In this document: piece by piece, positions 9,519-18,165 of the stretch
Position numbering within the stretch: the first letter of the stretch is position 1
Layout: each line of letters begins with the position of its first letter
Source of the DNA: Sulfurimonas sp.
GTDB lineage: Bacteria > Campylobacterota > Campylobacteria > Campylobacterales > Sulfurimonadaceae
Assembly: GCF_028714655.1 (NCBI RefSeq)
Contig: NZ_JAQTLY010000007.1
Location: 62,001-126,000, forward strand
Direction of reading: 5' to 3'
DNA length: 64,000 nt
Position numbers and translations under genes: made by a program
Notes under the pieces: model-generated
Seen by the model: the letters and a program-made list of their open reading frames with translations, nothing else
Database searches by the model: none
Told to the model about the DNA's origin: nothing

Positions 9519-10148
9519 ATGAAAATCGTTATTTTCGATATGGACGGTACTCTGCTTGATTCTAAAAAAGATATAACTATATCCGTAAATCATGTTCGAG
9601 AAGTTCACTACAATCTTGCTCCGCTTAGCGAAGCTTTTATAGTTGAGGCTATAAATATGGAAGTAAGGAATCTATCATGGCTTTTTTATGAAACAGAGGT
9701 GTATCATGAGAAAGATAAAGCATTATTTGAGAGCCATTATGAGCTTCAATGTATAAAAAATGTCTATCTTTACGAGGGTGTAAAGGAGGTGCTTGAGAGT
9801 TTAGTCGCTTCGGATGTAAAGATATCCGTTGCAACAAACGCGCCAACGCAGTTTGCACTCAGGATGTTGGAGCATTTGGGAGTTAAAAATCTTTTTGATC
9901 TCATCATCGGAGCAGATAGCGTAAAAGAGCCAAAACCGAGTCCTTTGATGTTAAATCGTATACTAAACCACTACGGCTTTGATAAAAACAGCCACAAAGC
10001 ATGGATGATAGGGGATAATTCAAAAGATATCTTAAGTGCTAATGCAGCAGGAATAGAGCCTATATTTGCGACTTGGGGATTTACGCCATATAGCAATGCC
10101 AAAGTAGTTGCAAAGAGACCAAAAGAAATCTTGGATATAGTTTTATAA
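9519..10148 (+). CDS. HAD-superfamily phosphatase (Gph-like)
   Basis: A 209-residue HAD hydrolase. Motif I is FDMDGTLLDS at the N-terminus, motif II is SVATNAP, motif III is KPSPL and motif IV is MIGDNSKDI. The helical cap between motifs I and II places it with phosphoglycolate-phosphatase-like enzymes; the substrate cannot be read from sequence. The frame is open into hemH, but the ATG at 9519 gives the correct motif I start and lies just after hemH, so the longer form is rejected. Confidence 0.88.
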   Translation: MKIVIFDMDGTLLDSKKDITISVNHVREVHYNLAPLSEAFIVEAINMEVRNLSWLFYETEVYHEKDKALFESHYELQCIKNVYLYEGVKEVLESLVASDVKISVATNAPTQFALRMLEHLGVKNLFDLIIGADSVKEPKPSPLMLNRILNHYGFDKNSHKAWMIGDNSKDILSANAAGIEPIFATWGFTPYSNAKVVAKRPKEILDIVL

Positions 10149-10201
10149 AATTTTATGATAGAATGGTTATAGATTTTTAGAGCCAATCTAAAGGATATAG
10201 A

Positions 10202-11449
10202 GTGTTTGATATTGATTTATTACTCGCGTTTGTATTTATGGCGTTACTTTTCCTAAGACAGATATCTATATTAAAACAGCCAAACAAGATAAATTACATA
10301 CCGCTTATAGTAGGCATAGGTATCATCAGCGCTCTTCTTCACTTCATCATCAAGCCCGAGACGGCAAATATATTGCTTACCCTAAAAGAGAGTTTTATCC
10401 CGATTTTGGTTTCTCTGCTTTTATATATTGTTATGAATATACTTCATCAAACGCAACAGTCCGAACAGGCAAAAACTCAATACGAGCTTATAAAAGAGTT
10501 GATGGAACAGATAGCAGAGATAAAAGAGTTTAGTTCTGAACTTGAAAAAAAGATGATTTTAAATCAAAATGAAGATAAGCAGTCCCAAGAAGAGTCAAGA
10601 GAGAGATTTAAGCACGATGTAAAAGTGTTAGATATGATTTTGGTAAATCAAAATAAATTTTTAGAAAAGTTTGAACAGATAGAGGGTTGGCATGTCGATG
10701 TTACAAAATCATTTGAAAATTTTACGGAGGTTCAGCTTCCCTCTTTAGACAGTGTGGTGCATAAACATATAGATATACTTAGAGTTACCGAGCAAGACCA
10801 TTTTAACAAAGTAAAAGCAATCCTTGAAAAAGCTCTTGAGAACAAAGGCAGTATAAGAGAAGAGATGGAGGAGTTAAAAGAGAGTTTACAAGCTATCGGT
10901 AGCACTTCTCAAACTATAGCAAAAACGATTATTAAATATACGCTAGAGCAATTAAGCGAAATTATAAAACCGTTTGAAAAAGAGATGCTCTCTCTTAAGT
11001 CACATACACAGAGTGTAAATAGTTCTCTTTATGAGAGTGAAAATAAGCTAGGCGGTATAAAAGAGCAGAGTGAGATGATAATGAAACAGATGATTCTCTC
11101 ATCTAAAAAAATGAGCGAACTGCAAGCTCAAAATAGCTCTTTGCATGATATATATGCATCAATGAGAGATTTGATGAAAGATATAGAGGTTATAAAATCC
11201 GAGTATGTAAAATCGCAATCGCAGTTGAGCATGATTGTAAATGAATTTAGAGAGTCTAAAGAGAGTGAAATAGATAGTATAAAAGAGCAGATGGAATCTT
11301 TAAGAGTTGCACTAACGGCTAAGGTAGATAACTTCATAGAGAGATTAGACGAGTATCAACAGATGCCAAAAGAAGATATATCGCAAAATGTAAAATTTTT
11401 ATCTAAACAAGCTCAGTTAAAAAGCAGTTACTCTGATTTAGATAGTTAA
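10202..11449 (+). CDS. Membrane-anchored coiled-coil protein, function unknown
   Basis: 415 residues. Three hydrophobic segments lie in the first 85 residues, followed by a long polar, glutamate- and lysine-rich coiled coil to the C-terminus. No enzymatic motif is visible. The start is a GTG behind AAAGGATATAG. The stop TAA is the first part of TTAAGATTGCCGCG, the edge of the downstream palindromic repeat, so the end of the protein may have been set by repeat insertion. Possibly a cell-envelope or chromosome-organising scaffold, but this is only a guess. Confidence 0.75.
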   Translation: MFDIDLLLAFVFMALLFLRQISILKQPNKINYIPLIVGIGIISALLHFIIKPETANILLTLKESFIPILVSLLLYIVMNILHQTQQSEQAKTQYELIKELMEQIAEIKEFSSELEKKMILNQNEDKQSQEESRERFKHDVKVLDMILVNQNKFLEKFEQIEGWHVDVTKSFENFTEVQLPSLDSVVHKHIDILRVTEQDHFNKVKAILEKALENKGSIREEMEELKESLQAIGSTSQTIAKTIIKYTLEQLSEIIKPFEKEMLSLKSHTQSVNSSLYESENKLGGIKEQSEMIMKQMILSSKKMSELQAQNSSLHDIYASMRDLMKDIEVIKSEYVKSQSQLSMIVNEFRESKESEIDSIKEQMESLRVALTAKVDNFIERLDEYQQMPKEDISQNVKFLSKQAQLKSSYSDLDS

Positions 11450-11602
11450 GATTGCCGCGCTTGTCATTGAGATTGCCGCGCTTCGCTCGCAATGACAAGC
11501 GCGGCAATCTCTTTTTCTCTCAGACTGCCGCGTCACTTCGTTCCTCGCAGTGACAATGCCACTCTCGTCATTGCGAGGAGCTTGCGACGAAGCAATCTAT
11601 CT
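11447..11602. repeat. GC-rich palindromic repeat cluster (GCCGCG family)
   Basis: Between convergent genes. The strongest unit has 14-bp perfect arms AGATTGCCGCGCTT (11470-11483) and AAGCGCGGCAATCT (11497-11510), followed by CTTTTTCTCT, so it may act as a terminator. Further partial units follow (GACTGCCGCG..., CGTCATTGCGAGGAGC, GAAGCAATCT). Related units occur at 38704-38890 and 49270-49311. Confidence 0.8.
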
Positions 11603-11626
11603 TTGTTAAGAGGGCTATCATATCAG

Positions 11627-12016
11627 TTATATAGCCAGCGCAATAAGAAGAGGATATATTACTAACCCCATGTACGGTAAAAAGCTGTCTATTGGTGCTA
11701 AGAAAATCAGGCTCATCTCGTGAGACAATCTTTTTTTTGTAAAAATCTGCTCTATAAGAAGTATCTTTGTTGCGATATCTGCTGTTTTTAAAAAGAGTAA
11801 AATCATTGCAAATATATTGTAATCACACAGCATCGCAAAGCCGATGGCAAAGTAAAAAGTCGGCTGCATAATCAAGAACAGCAATATGCTCTTTGAGTAA
11901 TATTTGTTCATGCGCACCACCATACCCATGATGCTTGGAGCTTTTTGCCAGCTAATCTCATATAATTCAAGAAAAACAAAAAGAAGTATGTAGTTTAAAA
12001 TTAAATTATCTATCAT
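11627..12016 (-). CDS. Small multi-spanning membrane protein, function unknown
   Basis: 129 residues with about four hydrophobic segments (at roughly 5-18, 42-62, 64-85 and 103-127). No family is recognised with confidence. The frame is clean and the codon use normal. It is convergent with the coiled-coil gene and divergent from the methyltransferase gene. It could be a small transport or integral-membrane assembly protein; nothing in the sequence decides. Confidence 0.65.
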   Translation of the reverse strand: MIDNLILNYILLFVFLELYEISWQKAPSIMGMVVRMNKYYSKSILLFLIMQPTFYFAIGFAMLCDYNIFAMILLFLKTADIATKILLIEQIFTKKRLSHEMSLIFLAPIDSFLPYMGLVIYPLLIALAI

Positions 12017-12093
12017 TTTTGAATTTTACAATAAAAATTTAAAAATAGCCTGTAAGTCGCAAGAGTATTGTAGAAAAATGGTATGATTCTCTG

Positions 12094-12738
12094 ATGAAAA
12101 TATGCAAAATTTGTAACAACGACACGATAGAGACAACGGATCCAAAAACTAAAAAAATATACCATAAGTGCTTGTCTTGCGACTATATTTTTTTAGATGA
12201 AATTTTTTATGTTGATGAAGCGCACGAGAAGAAACACTACGATAAACACCATAACAGTTTTGAATCACTAGGTTATGTAAAGATGTTTGAGGATTTAATA
12301 GATGAGTTTATACCTCCAAATATAAAAACAACACTTGATTTCGGGTGTGGAAGAGGCTTGGTTTTGCCGACACTTTTAGAAAAAGAGGGTTTGGTATGCG
12401 ACAGATATGATCCGTTTTATTTTCCGCAAAAAGTGTATGAAGGTAAAGAGTATGATTTGATTATCTCAACCGAGGTTTTCGAGCACTTGCAAAATCCGCT
12501 TGAAGTTTTTAAAGAGCTTATTTTGCACCTGAAAGATGGCGGTTATGTGCTGCTTATGAGTGCTTTTCATCCGGCGAACGATGAAGAGTTTTTTAAGTGG
12601 TGGTATATCAGGGATGTAACTCATATCGGTTTTTTTAATCTCAAAACATTTGAGCATATCGCAGATGAGCTGGGTTTAAATATTGTTAAACATAACTTTA
12701 AAAATATTACTCTTTTTCAAAAGGGAGCGGTTAGATAA
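12094..12738 (+). CDS. SAM-dependent methyltransferase with N-terminal zinc ribbon
   Basis: 214 residues. A CXXC...CXXC zinc-ribbon-like segment (CKIC, CLSC) in the first 30 residues precedes a class I methyltransferase fold with the SAM-binding motif LDFGCGRG near residue 87 and IISTEVFEHL. The HXXD-like stretch DVTHIGFF is typical of this UbiG/Methyltransf_23-like group. The substrate is unknown. It is a single gene between a divergent membrane protein and a repeat. Confidence 0.85.
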   Translation: MKICKICNNDTIETTDPKTKKIYHKCLSCDYIFLDEIFYVDEAHEKKHYDKHHNSFESLGYVKMFEDLIDEFIPPNIKTTLDFGCGRGLVLPTLLEKEGLVCDRYDPFYFPQKVYEGKEYDLIISTEVFEHLQNPLEVFKELILHLKDGGYVLLMSAFHPANDEEFFKWWYIRDVTHIGFFNLKTFEHIADELGLNIVKHNFKNITLFQKGAVR

Positions 12739-12757
12739 GAAAGAGAAGTTATACTAA

Positions 12758-12876
12758 TAGAGTTCTTGCAGAACTTGGATCCTGAATCAAGTTCAGGATG
12801 ACGAAAGCTCAAACAAAACATCTCGTCATTCCAAACTAGATTTGGAATCTTATTTTTTAGTTTTGCAAGAAGTCTA
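12758..12876. repeat. Cloverleaf-type palindromic repeat, copy A
   Basis: A 119-bp element with terminal inverted repeats TAGAGTTCTTGCA (left) and TGCAAGAAGTCTA (right). Inside are palindrome 1 CCTGAATCAAGTTCAGG, an ATGACG...CGTCAT stem, and palindrome 2 TTCCAAACTAGATTTGGAA. It lies in the gap between the methyltransferase and YceI genes. See the related copies at 13.5, 17.9, 23.9, 33.7, 49.2 and 58.5 kb. Confidence 0.85.
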
Positions 12877-12902
12877 TTCTTAAAATAACCAAAAGGATAA
12901 AA

Positions 12903-13541
12903 ATGAAAAATGTAATTATCTCCGCGCTTATGGTAATGTCTATCGGTTCAAGTTTGTATGCAAGTGCTAAGAGCGGTTGTGAACTGGCTCAAGTCGGAGC
13001 CGTTGAAGTTGGTTGGATTGGTTATAAAACTAATGAAAAAATAGGTGTAGGCGGAAGTTTTGAGAGTGTGGCATATACGCCGATTGTCAAAAGCGGGGAG
13101 AATTTTCGTTCTATCTTGGTAGGTTCAACGGTTGTTATAGATACGGCAAGCGTAAACTCAAAAGATAAAGGTCGTGATGAAAAACTCGCTAAATTTTTCT
13201 TTGGTATGATGAGCAGTAAAAACATTAATGCAAAAATAGTAGATATTAAAGCTGATGAAAAAGTAAAAGATGCCCCAAGAACAGGTGTTGTAAGTGTTGA
13301 GATAGAGATGAACGGCGTTAAAAAAACAGTTCCGATGAAGTATAGTTTTAGCAATGATGTTTTTGAAGCAAAAGGTACAATCGACATTTTAGATTTTGGT
13401 GCAAGCAAAGCACTCTCTTCAATCAGTGAAGTATGTTTTGACCTTCACAAAGGTAAAACTTGGAGTGAAGTCGGCATAAGTTTTAAAACAAAAATAGAGG
13501 CTATTTTGTGTAGTGCTAAGCCGTTAGAATTAACTAAATAG
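12903..13541 (+). CDS. Periplasmic YceI-family protein
   Basis: 212 residues with a signal peptide (MKNVIISALMVMSIGSSLYA). The following domain matches the YceI/lipocalin-like family in layout: VEVGWIGYKTNEKIGVGGSF, then IDTASVNSKDKGRDEKLAKFFF and late strands. Family members bind isoprenoid-type lipids; the ligand here is unknown. The ribosome site is AAAAGGATAAAA. The stop codon TAG (13539-13541) is also the first three bases of the following repeat's terminal inverted repeat, so the C-terminus may have been redefined by insertion. Confidence 0.85.
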   Translation: MKNVIISALMVMSIGSSLYASAKSGCELAQVGAVEVGWIGYKTNEKIGVGGSFESVAYTPIVKSGENFRSILVGSTVVIDTASVNSKDKGRDEKLAKFFFGMMSSKNINAKIVDIKADEKVKDAPRTGVVSVEIEMNGVKKTVPMKYSFSNDVFEAKGTIDILDFGASKALSSISEVCFDLHKGKTWSEVGISFKTKIEAILCSAKPLELTK

Positions 13542-13668
13542 ACTTCTTGCAAACCAAAGATCCTGAATCATACCCAAAGGGCACGCGAGTTCAGGATGAC
13601 GGAAACTCAGAAATCTTGTCATTCCAAACTCGATTTGGAATCTAATCTTTGGTTACGCAAAAAGTCTA
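13539..13668. repeat. Cloverleaf-type palindromic repeat, copy B
   Basis: A 130-bp element with ends TAGACTTCTTGCAAACCAAA and TTTGGTTACGCAAAAAGTCTA. Palindrome 1 is split by an insert of about 17 nt beginning TACCCAAAGGG. Palindrome 2 is TTCCAAACTCGATTTGGAA. The two ends supply the TAG stop codons of the converging yceI-like and pdxA genes. Confidence 0.85.
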
Positions 13669-14595
13669 ATAGATAAAATTTATCGCACTCTTAATCGCAT
13701 TCTCAAAGCTAAGAGTGTTTGCTTTGCCTTTGTAAGCAATGTCAAAGGCGGTTCCGTGATCTACCGAAGTTCTTATTATCGGTAGGTTTAGCGATACATT
13801 TATGCTCTCGTCAAAGTAGAGAGCTTTAAGCGGTGCCAAACCTTGGTCGTGGTACATCGCCACAAAATGCGTAAATGAGGCTCTGAAATGCGGCGTAAAA
13901 GCAATGTCGGGTACGATTGCGCCGACAAACAGCTCTTGCCCTATTGTTTCGTTTGCATCTTCTATGGCCTCTTCTATAACTCTCTCTTCATCTCCTAAGA
14001 CGCCGTTATCTCCCGCATGCGGATTTAACCCTAAAACGGCAAATCTTTTGTTAGGAATTGCTCTGTTTAAATCAAGAAAAAAGCTAAGAAGTCCCTTTTT
14101 TGTTATGTGGCTTGCCACTTCTCTTAACGGAATGTGTTCGGTGTAGAGTGCAACAAACATCTTATCGCATCCAAGCATCATGATGGCATCTTTTTTAAAG
14201 TAGTCGCGAAGCAGGTCGGTGTGTCCTTTGTAGTGCAAACCTGCCAACGACCAAGCCTCTTTATGAATGGGCATAGTTACAACCGCATCGGCTTTTTTAT
14301 CTTCGCAAAGTTTAACGGCACTCATAAATGAGTCATAAGAGTATTTTCCCGCATCCCTGTCTACACAACCCTCTCTTATGTTAAAACTGCCTTCAACTTC
14401 AAATATCTCAAAATCGGATGGAATTTCTATATCCAAAAGTTCGCACGCCTGATGGAGCATATAGGAGTTTATGCAGTAGACGGGTGTGCAAAGAGCAGAA
14501 ATTTTTTTATGGGCTTTTAGAGCAATTTCAATCCCGACACCGTTTAAATCACCGATACTTACGGCTATTCGTTTTTTATCAAAAGAGTTCTGCAT
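13666..14595 (-). CDS. pdxA: 4-hydroxythreonine-4-phosphate dehydrogenase
   Basis: Fourth enzyme of DXP-dependent pyridoxal phosphate synthesis; its product is condensed by PdxJ. 309 residues, with the family motifs GDLNGVGIEI, MPIHKEAW, YKGHTD, LNPHAGDNGVLG and YHDQGLAPLKAL containing the metal-binding histidines. The ATG at 14595 lies inside the end of the upstream toxin gene (17-bp overlap), so pdxA translation is probably coupled to the toxin-antitoxin operon. The stop TAG lies in repeat copy B. Confidence 0.95.
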   Translation of the reverse strand: MQNSFDKKRIAVSIGDLNGVGIEIALKAHKKISALCTPVYCINSYMLHQACELLDIEIPSDFEIFEVEGSFNIREGCVDRDAGKYSYDSFMSAVKLCEDKKADAVVTMPIHKEAWSLAGLHYKGHTDLLRDYFKKDAIMMLGCDKMFVALYTEHIPLREVASHITKKGLLSFFLDLNRAIPNKRFAVLGLNPHAGDNGVLGDEERVIEEAIEDANETIGQELFVGAIVPDIAFTPHFRASFTHFVAMYHDQGLAPLKALYFDESINVSLNLPIIRTSVDHGTAFDIAYKGKANTLSFENAIKSAINFIY

Positions 14596-14848
14596 GGCTT
14601 CCTACTTCAACAAGGGCAAGTTCTAGTATATCTTCATTAATTCTATAAATCAAAAGTAAATCCGGTTTTATATGACACTCCCTGCAATTTTTATAGTTAC
14701 CTATGAGTTGATGGTCTTTGTATTTTGGTTCCAAAATTTCTGCATTTGCCAACTTCTCAATAACTAGCAGTGCCTCTTCTTGTTGTTTTGCAGATAGTTT
14801 TTTGAAACCTTTTTTAAAAGAGGCAGTTCTGAAAATTTCGTATTTCAA
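14579..14848 (-). CDS. Type II toxin, YafQ/RelE family mRNA interferase
   Basis: 89 residues with the RelE-superfamily layout: MKYEIFRTASFKKGFKKL at the N-terminus, KDHQLIGNYKNCRECHI in the middle, and DLLLIYRINEDILELALVEVGSHAELF at the end. The HQL, H, D and terminal SHAELF residues match YafQ-type ribosome-dependent endoribonucleases. The start is TTG, overlapping the antitoxin stop (TTGA). The 3' end overlaps pdxA by 17 bp. Activity is inferred from family membership. Confidence 0.85.
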   Translation of the reverse strand: MKYEIFRTASFKKGFKKLSAKQQEEALLVIEKLANAEILEPKYKDHQLIGNYKNCRECHIKPDLLLIYRINEDILELALVEVGSHAELF

Positions 14849-15096
14849 GAGAGTAGATCTCTTTTTAAATCTTCTATATTTTTAAACTTTTCGCCTTTTT
14901 TTGCTTCTAACTCTTCTAGTGCTATCTTCATTCTCTCTTTTGGAACTTTAAGCTCAAAAGGTATGGAATGTGTTAAGGCGACCTGTTTGCAAAAGAGGTT
15001 AATTCCGTCACTCAAACTTAGTCCATACTGTTTCAAGACTTCTATTGTTATTGCTTTTGCTTCGCTATCTATTCTTATGCTTGTACTGGCTCTCAT
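14845..15096 (-). CDS. Antitoxin, RelB/DinJ family
   Basis: 83 residues. The N-terminal ribbon-helix-helix segment STSIRIDSEAKAITIEVLKQYGLSLSDGINLF is typical of DinJ/RelB antitoxins; the C-terminal half (LKVPKERMKIALEELEAK) would wrap the toxin. It is translated just ahead of the YafQ-like toxin with a 4-bp overlap. A 22-bp operator-like palindrome lies upstream at 15120-15141. Confidence 0.85.
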   Translation of the reverse strand: MRASTSIRIDSEAKAITIEVLKQYGLSLSDGINLFCKQVALTHSIPFELKVPKERMKIALEELEAKKGEKFKNIEDLKRDLLS

Positions 15097-15119
15097 AAAA
15101 ATACCTCAGTTTTTTATAA

Positions 15120-15141
15120 TTGTACCACAGTTGTGGTGCAA
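15120..15141 (-). promoter_or_regulatory. Probable antitoxin operator palindrome
   Basis: TTGTACCACA (15120-15129) and TGTGGTGCAA (15132-15141) are 10-bp inverted arms with one mismatch and a 2-bp centre. The site ends one base before the pdxJ stop and 24 bp upstream of the antitoxin start. This is the expected place for autoregulation by a ribbon-helix-helix antitoxin complex. Confidence 0.6.
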
Positions 15142-15142
15142 T

Positions 15143-15934
15143 TTATCTTGTAGTAAGCCTCTTCATCTCTTTAACCGCTTCTGCTAAGCCGCTAAAGACG
15201 CTTCTCGCAACTATGCTCTGCCCGATATTTAGCTCCGTAATTTCTTTTATTTTCATCATCTCGCCGACATTGTAATAGTTTAGTCCGTGTCCGGCTGCGA
15301 CTTCCAAACCGATTTTTTTGGCATGTTTTGCAGCTTCGGTTATAGCCACAATTGATTTTTCAAGCTTTATTGCCAACTCGTGACGAGGAAGTTGCAGCTC
15401 TTTTACGGAGTGGTTGGAGTGAGATAGAGATGAGTTTAACATAGCGTAAATATTTGCAAAACTTCCAGTATGAAGCTCTACCATCTCTGCTCCTAATTTT
15501 TTTGACTTCTCTACGGCTTCAATGGTCGGGTCAATAAAAAGTGAGACAGGTATGATATAGTCGTGCAAAAGCTCAATCGCATAGGAAATTTCATCTTCAT
15601 AAGCAAAAACATCAAGTCCGCCCTCGGTCGTTACCTCTTCTCTCTTTTCCGGAACCAAAGTGGCACGGTGCGGTTTTAGATCTGTTACTATGTTTAAAAT
15701 AGCTCTGTTTATGGAACACTCTAAGTTTACGGGCAGGGTGGAGTGCTTCATAATGTTATAAGCGTCGATATCTTGAATATGTCGTCTGTCTTCTCTTAAA
15801 TGGATGGTTATCTGGTCTGCACCATTTTGACATGCGACGAAAAGAGCGTTTAAAATATCCGGGTCATTTACTCTTCTTGCCTCTCTTAAAACTGCCACAT
15901 GGTCGATGTTTACGCCGAGTTTCATACTATTCAT
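15143..15934 (-). CDS. pdxJ: Pyridoxine 5'-phosphate synthase
   Basis: Condenses 1-deoxyxylulose 5-phosphate with the PdxA product to make pyridoxine 5'-phosphate. 263 residues, TIM-barrel type, with the hallmark N-terminus LGVNIDHVAVLREARRV, ITIHLREDRRHI, and ELHTGSFAN. The ATG at 15934 follows AGGAAAAAATA, though the ATG three codons later is also possible. It sits 9 bp downstream of the DUF255 gene and upstream of the toxin-antitoxin pair and pdxA, all on the minus strand. Confidence 0.95.
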   Translation of the reverse strand: MNSMKLGVNIDHVAVLREARRVNDPDILNALFVACQNGADQITIHLREDRRHIQDIDAYNIMKHSTLPVNLECSINRAILNIVTDLKPHRATLVPEKREEVTTEGGLDVFAYEDEISYAIELLHDYIIPVSLFIDPTIEAVEKSKKLGAEMVELHTGSFANIYAMLNSSLSHSNHSVKELQLPRHELAIKLEKSIVAITEAAKHAKKIGLEVAAGHGLNYYNVGEMMKIKEITELNIGQSIVARSVFSGLAEAVKEMKRLTTR

Positions 15935-15943
15935 TATTTTTTC

Positions 15944-17878
15944 CTAAAAAGTTTTTTTGATTATATCATTGATTTCATTAGGGTTTTGCGTTGTGGCAAA
16001 GCAGCTCTTGGCTCCGCAAACCATAAAAAATTCATCACTGCTGCTCTTTTTTTGTATAAACGGATACTCAAGCGAGCCAAGTTTTAAACTGTTTTGCTCT
16101 AAGTTCTTTAGGTTTGATTTTATAACTCTGTCGCCCTTTAAATACCTTAGCATCTGGCGTAGCATATAGGGGTAAATGACGGGGCGTCTTGCTAGTTCGT
16201 ATGAGTTGTACTCTAGCGTTTTAAATGCAAAGTGATTATATTTGTCATCTTCAAGCAGTGTGCTAAGCGAGAGCAGAACATCAACCATTATTGCAACCGG
16301 ACTTGCATAGGTATTGTCCGAGATTTCTGCTTTTGTTTCAAACTCTCCGACGCTAAATCTCCATGTTCCTTTGTCGTAAAACTTCTCTAGTGCCATATTT
16401 GCGAAGTGTTGAGCGCGAATAAGGCAGAGTTCCTCTCCTGTGGAGTTAAATGCTTCAATGAGTGCTTGAGATAAAAACGCATAATCTTCTAAAAATGCCT
16501 CTATCTTCGGTGTTTTGTGTATAAGAGTCGTGTGGTAGAGTTTGCCCTCTTGGTACATCGACTCAAGCAGAGCATCAAGGCATTTTATGGCTCTTTGTTT
16601 GTAAGAAGCGTCGATATTTCCAAGCATAAAAAGGGCTTTTATCATCATGCCAGACCATGAGACTTGAACTTTTTTATCAATAAACGGGTAATCTCTTGAA
16701 GCTCTCAACCCTCCAAGCAGAAACTTTATATTTTCAAAATCTTTTGGTGTTTCATCGTTTTGAAATCTGATGATATTTTTACCCTCAAAATTTCCATTTT
16801 CGGTTACGCTTAGTTTTTCTAAAATCTCATCTATTGCTTCGTAGCCGTTTTTACTTAATAGTTCATAAACTTCATCGTAGCTGTAGGTATAGTAAGTTCC
16901 TTCTTCGCCCTCGCTGTCCGCATCGCTTGCACTATACATTAAGTCGTCTTCGCTCATATAGTTATGCCAAAAATCGGCAATCTCTTTGGCGGTTTGTAAA
17001 AAACTCTCATCTTTGTAGGCAAGGTAAGCATTTGTGTAAAGTTCACAGAGCAGGGCATTGTCATAAAGCATCTTTTCAAAGTGCGGAACCGACCAAGCTT
17101 CATCGACGCTGTAACGGCAAAATCCGCCCTCTATCAAATCATACATACCGCCTTTTTTCATATTTTGAAGAGTGTTTAAAACCATCGCTTTTGCAGCTTT
17201 GTCGCCGTAGAGTTTGTCGATGACAAGAAGCGTGCCGAGCGTACTTGCATGCGGAAATTTTGGAGCTGCAGAAAAACCGCCGTTTGTCGTGTCGTAGTTG
17301 TTTTTTGCTTGAAGCATAAAGTTTTTAGTAAAATCCTCTTTTAGAACCGTTGCCTCTTTTGGATGTTCTTTGTGGTTTAAAAAGTTCTCTATCTCGTCGG
17401 CATTTTTAAGTATCTGCTCATCTCTTTGCGATATTTTGTCGGCTATGAGCTTTGTAAGCTCAACAAACCCCATTCCCTCGATGCTTCCCTCACGGGATTG
17501 CGGCGGTATGTAAGTCCCCGCAAAAAAAGGTTTGTTGTCGGGTGTACAAAATATGGAAGTAGGCCATCCGCCGCTTCTGCGGTTTAAAAGCATATATACC
17601 TCTTGATAGTGCTTGTCTATGTCCGGTCGCTCTTCACGGTCGACTTTAATGCAGACAAAGTGAGCATTTAAGATATCTGCACACTCCTTGTTTGTAAAAA
17701 CGGTCTCTTCCATAACATGGCACCAATGGCATGAGCTGTAACCTATGGAGATGAAAATGGCTTTGTTTTCATCTTTGGCTTTTTTAAATGCTTCGTCGCA
17801 CCACGGATACCAATCTACAGGGTTGTCTTTATGCTGTTGCAGGTAAGGCGAATCTTCTAGTTTTAATCTGTTTGACAT
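15944..17878 (-). CDS. DUF255 thioredoxin-fold protein (YyaL/SPATA20-like)
   Basis: 644 residues. The N-terminal thioredoxin-like domain has [10 protein letters not shown] near residue 50 and [12 protein letters not shown]; the C-terminal part is an (alpha/alpha)6 glycosidase-like fold. Members of this family are widespread, but their reaction is not firmly known. I choose the ATG at 17878 ([16 protein letters not shown]) because the upstream TTG at 17905 lies inside a repeat and the family begins at this point. Probably the first gene of the pdxJ-antitoxin-toxin-pdxA operon. Confidence 0.88.
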   Translation of the reverse strand: MSNRLKLEDSPYLQQHKDNPVDWYPWCDEAFKKAKDENKAIFISIGYSSCHWCHVMEETVFTNKECADILNAHFVCIKVDREERPDIDKHYQEVYMLLNRRSGGWPTSIFCTPDNKPFFAGTYIPPQSREGSIEGMGFVELTKLIADKISQRDEQILKNADEIENFLNHKEHPKEATVLKEDFTKNFMLQAKNNYDTTNGGFSAAPKFPHASTLGTLLVIDKLYGDKAAKAMVLNTLQNMKKGGMYDLIEGGFCRYSVDEAWSVPHFEKMLYDNALLCELYTNAYLAYKDESFLQTAKEIADFWHNYMSEDDLMYSASDADSEGEEGTYYTYSYDEVYELLSKNGYEAIDEILEKLSVTENGNFEGKNIIRFQNDETPKDFENIKFLLGGLRASRDYPFIDKKVQVSWSGMMIKALFMLGNIDASYKQRAIKCLDALLESMYQEGKLYHTTLIHKTPKIEAFLEDYAFLSQALIEAFNSTGEELCLIRAQHFANMALEKFYDKGTWRFSVGEFETKAEISDNTYASPVAIMVDVLLSLSTLLEDDKYNHFAFKTLEYNSYELARRPVIYPYMLRQMLRYLKGDRVIKSNLKNLEQNSLKLGSLEYPFIQKKSSSDEFFMVCGAKSCFATTQNPNEINDIIKKTF

Positions 17879-17893
17879 ATTTAATTCTTTGAA

Positions 17894-18033
17894 TAGACTT
17901 TTCAAACCAAGGATCCTGAATCAAGTTCAGGATGACGGAAGCTCAAAAATATCGTCATTCCAAACTTGTACCACAAGGGTATTTTCTTCAGTCATTTGGA
18001 ATCTAATTTTTTAGTTATGTATGAAAAGTCTAA
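17894..18033. repeat. Cloverleaf-type palindromic repeat, copy C, with nested 25-nt insert
   Basis: Ends TAGACTTTTCAAACCAA and GAAAAGTCTA. It contains CCTGAATCAAGTTCAGG, then ATGACG...CGTCAT, then palindrome 2 interrupted after CTTG by a 25-nt insert that starts TACCACAAGGG and ends CAGTC. It lies between divergent genes, 15 bp from the DUF255 start, so it probably forms part of that gene's leader. Confidence 0.85.
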
Positions 18034-18126
18034 TTTAATTTTTTGTAGATTATTTAAATTTCTCTTTTTTTGGGCTTAAAACAAGAGTTATAAGGCTATT
18101 TTAATACTATTGTTATTATTTATGAA

Positions 18127-18132
18127 TATAAT
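18127..18132 (+). promoter_or_regulatory. -10 element of the GGDEF-EAL gene
   Basis: A perfect TATAAT in a strongly AT-rich stretch 34 bp before the ATG at 18166. No good -35 is visible at 17-bp spacing, as is common for sigma-70 promoters in Campylobacterota. Confidence 0.5.
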
Positions 18133-18165
18133 AGTGATAAGAAATAAAAAAAAGATTATATAAAC

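Noticed and set aside
11447-11602. Possible CRISPR array
   Set aside because: Units are palindromic, unequal in length and irregularly spaced; no constant spacer size and no cas genes in the window.
13022-13408. Long open frame antisense to the YceI-like gene
   Set aside because: It lies wholly opposite a gene with signal peptide and family match, and its product is low-complexity.
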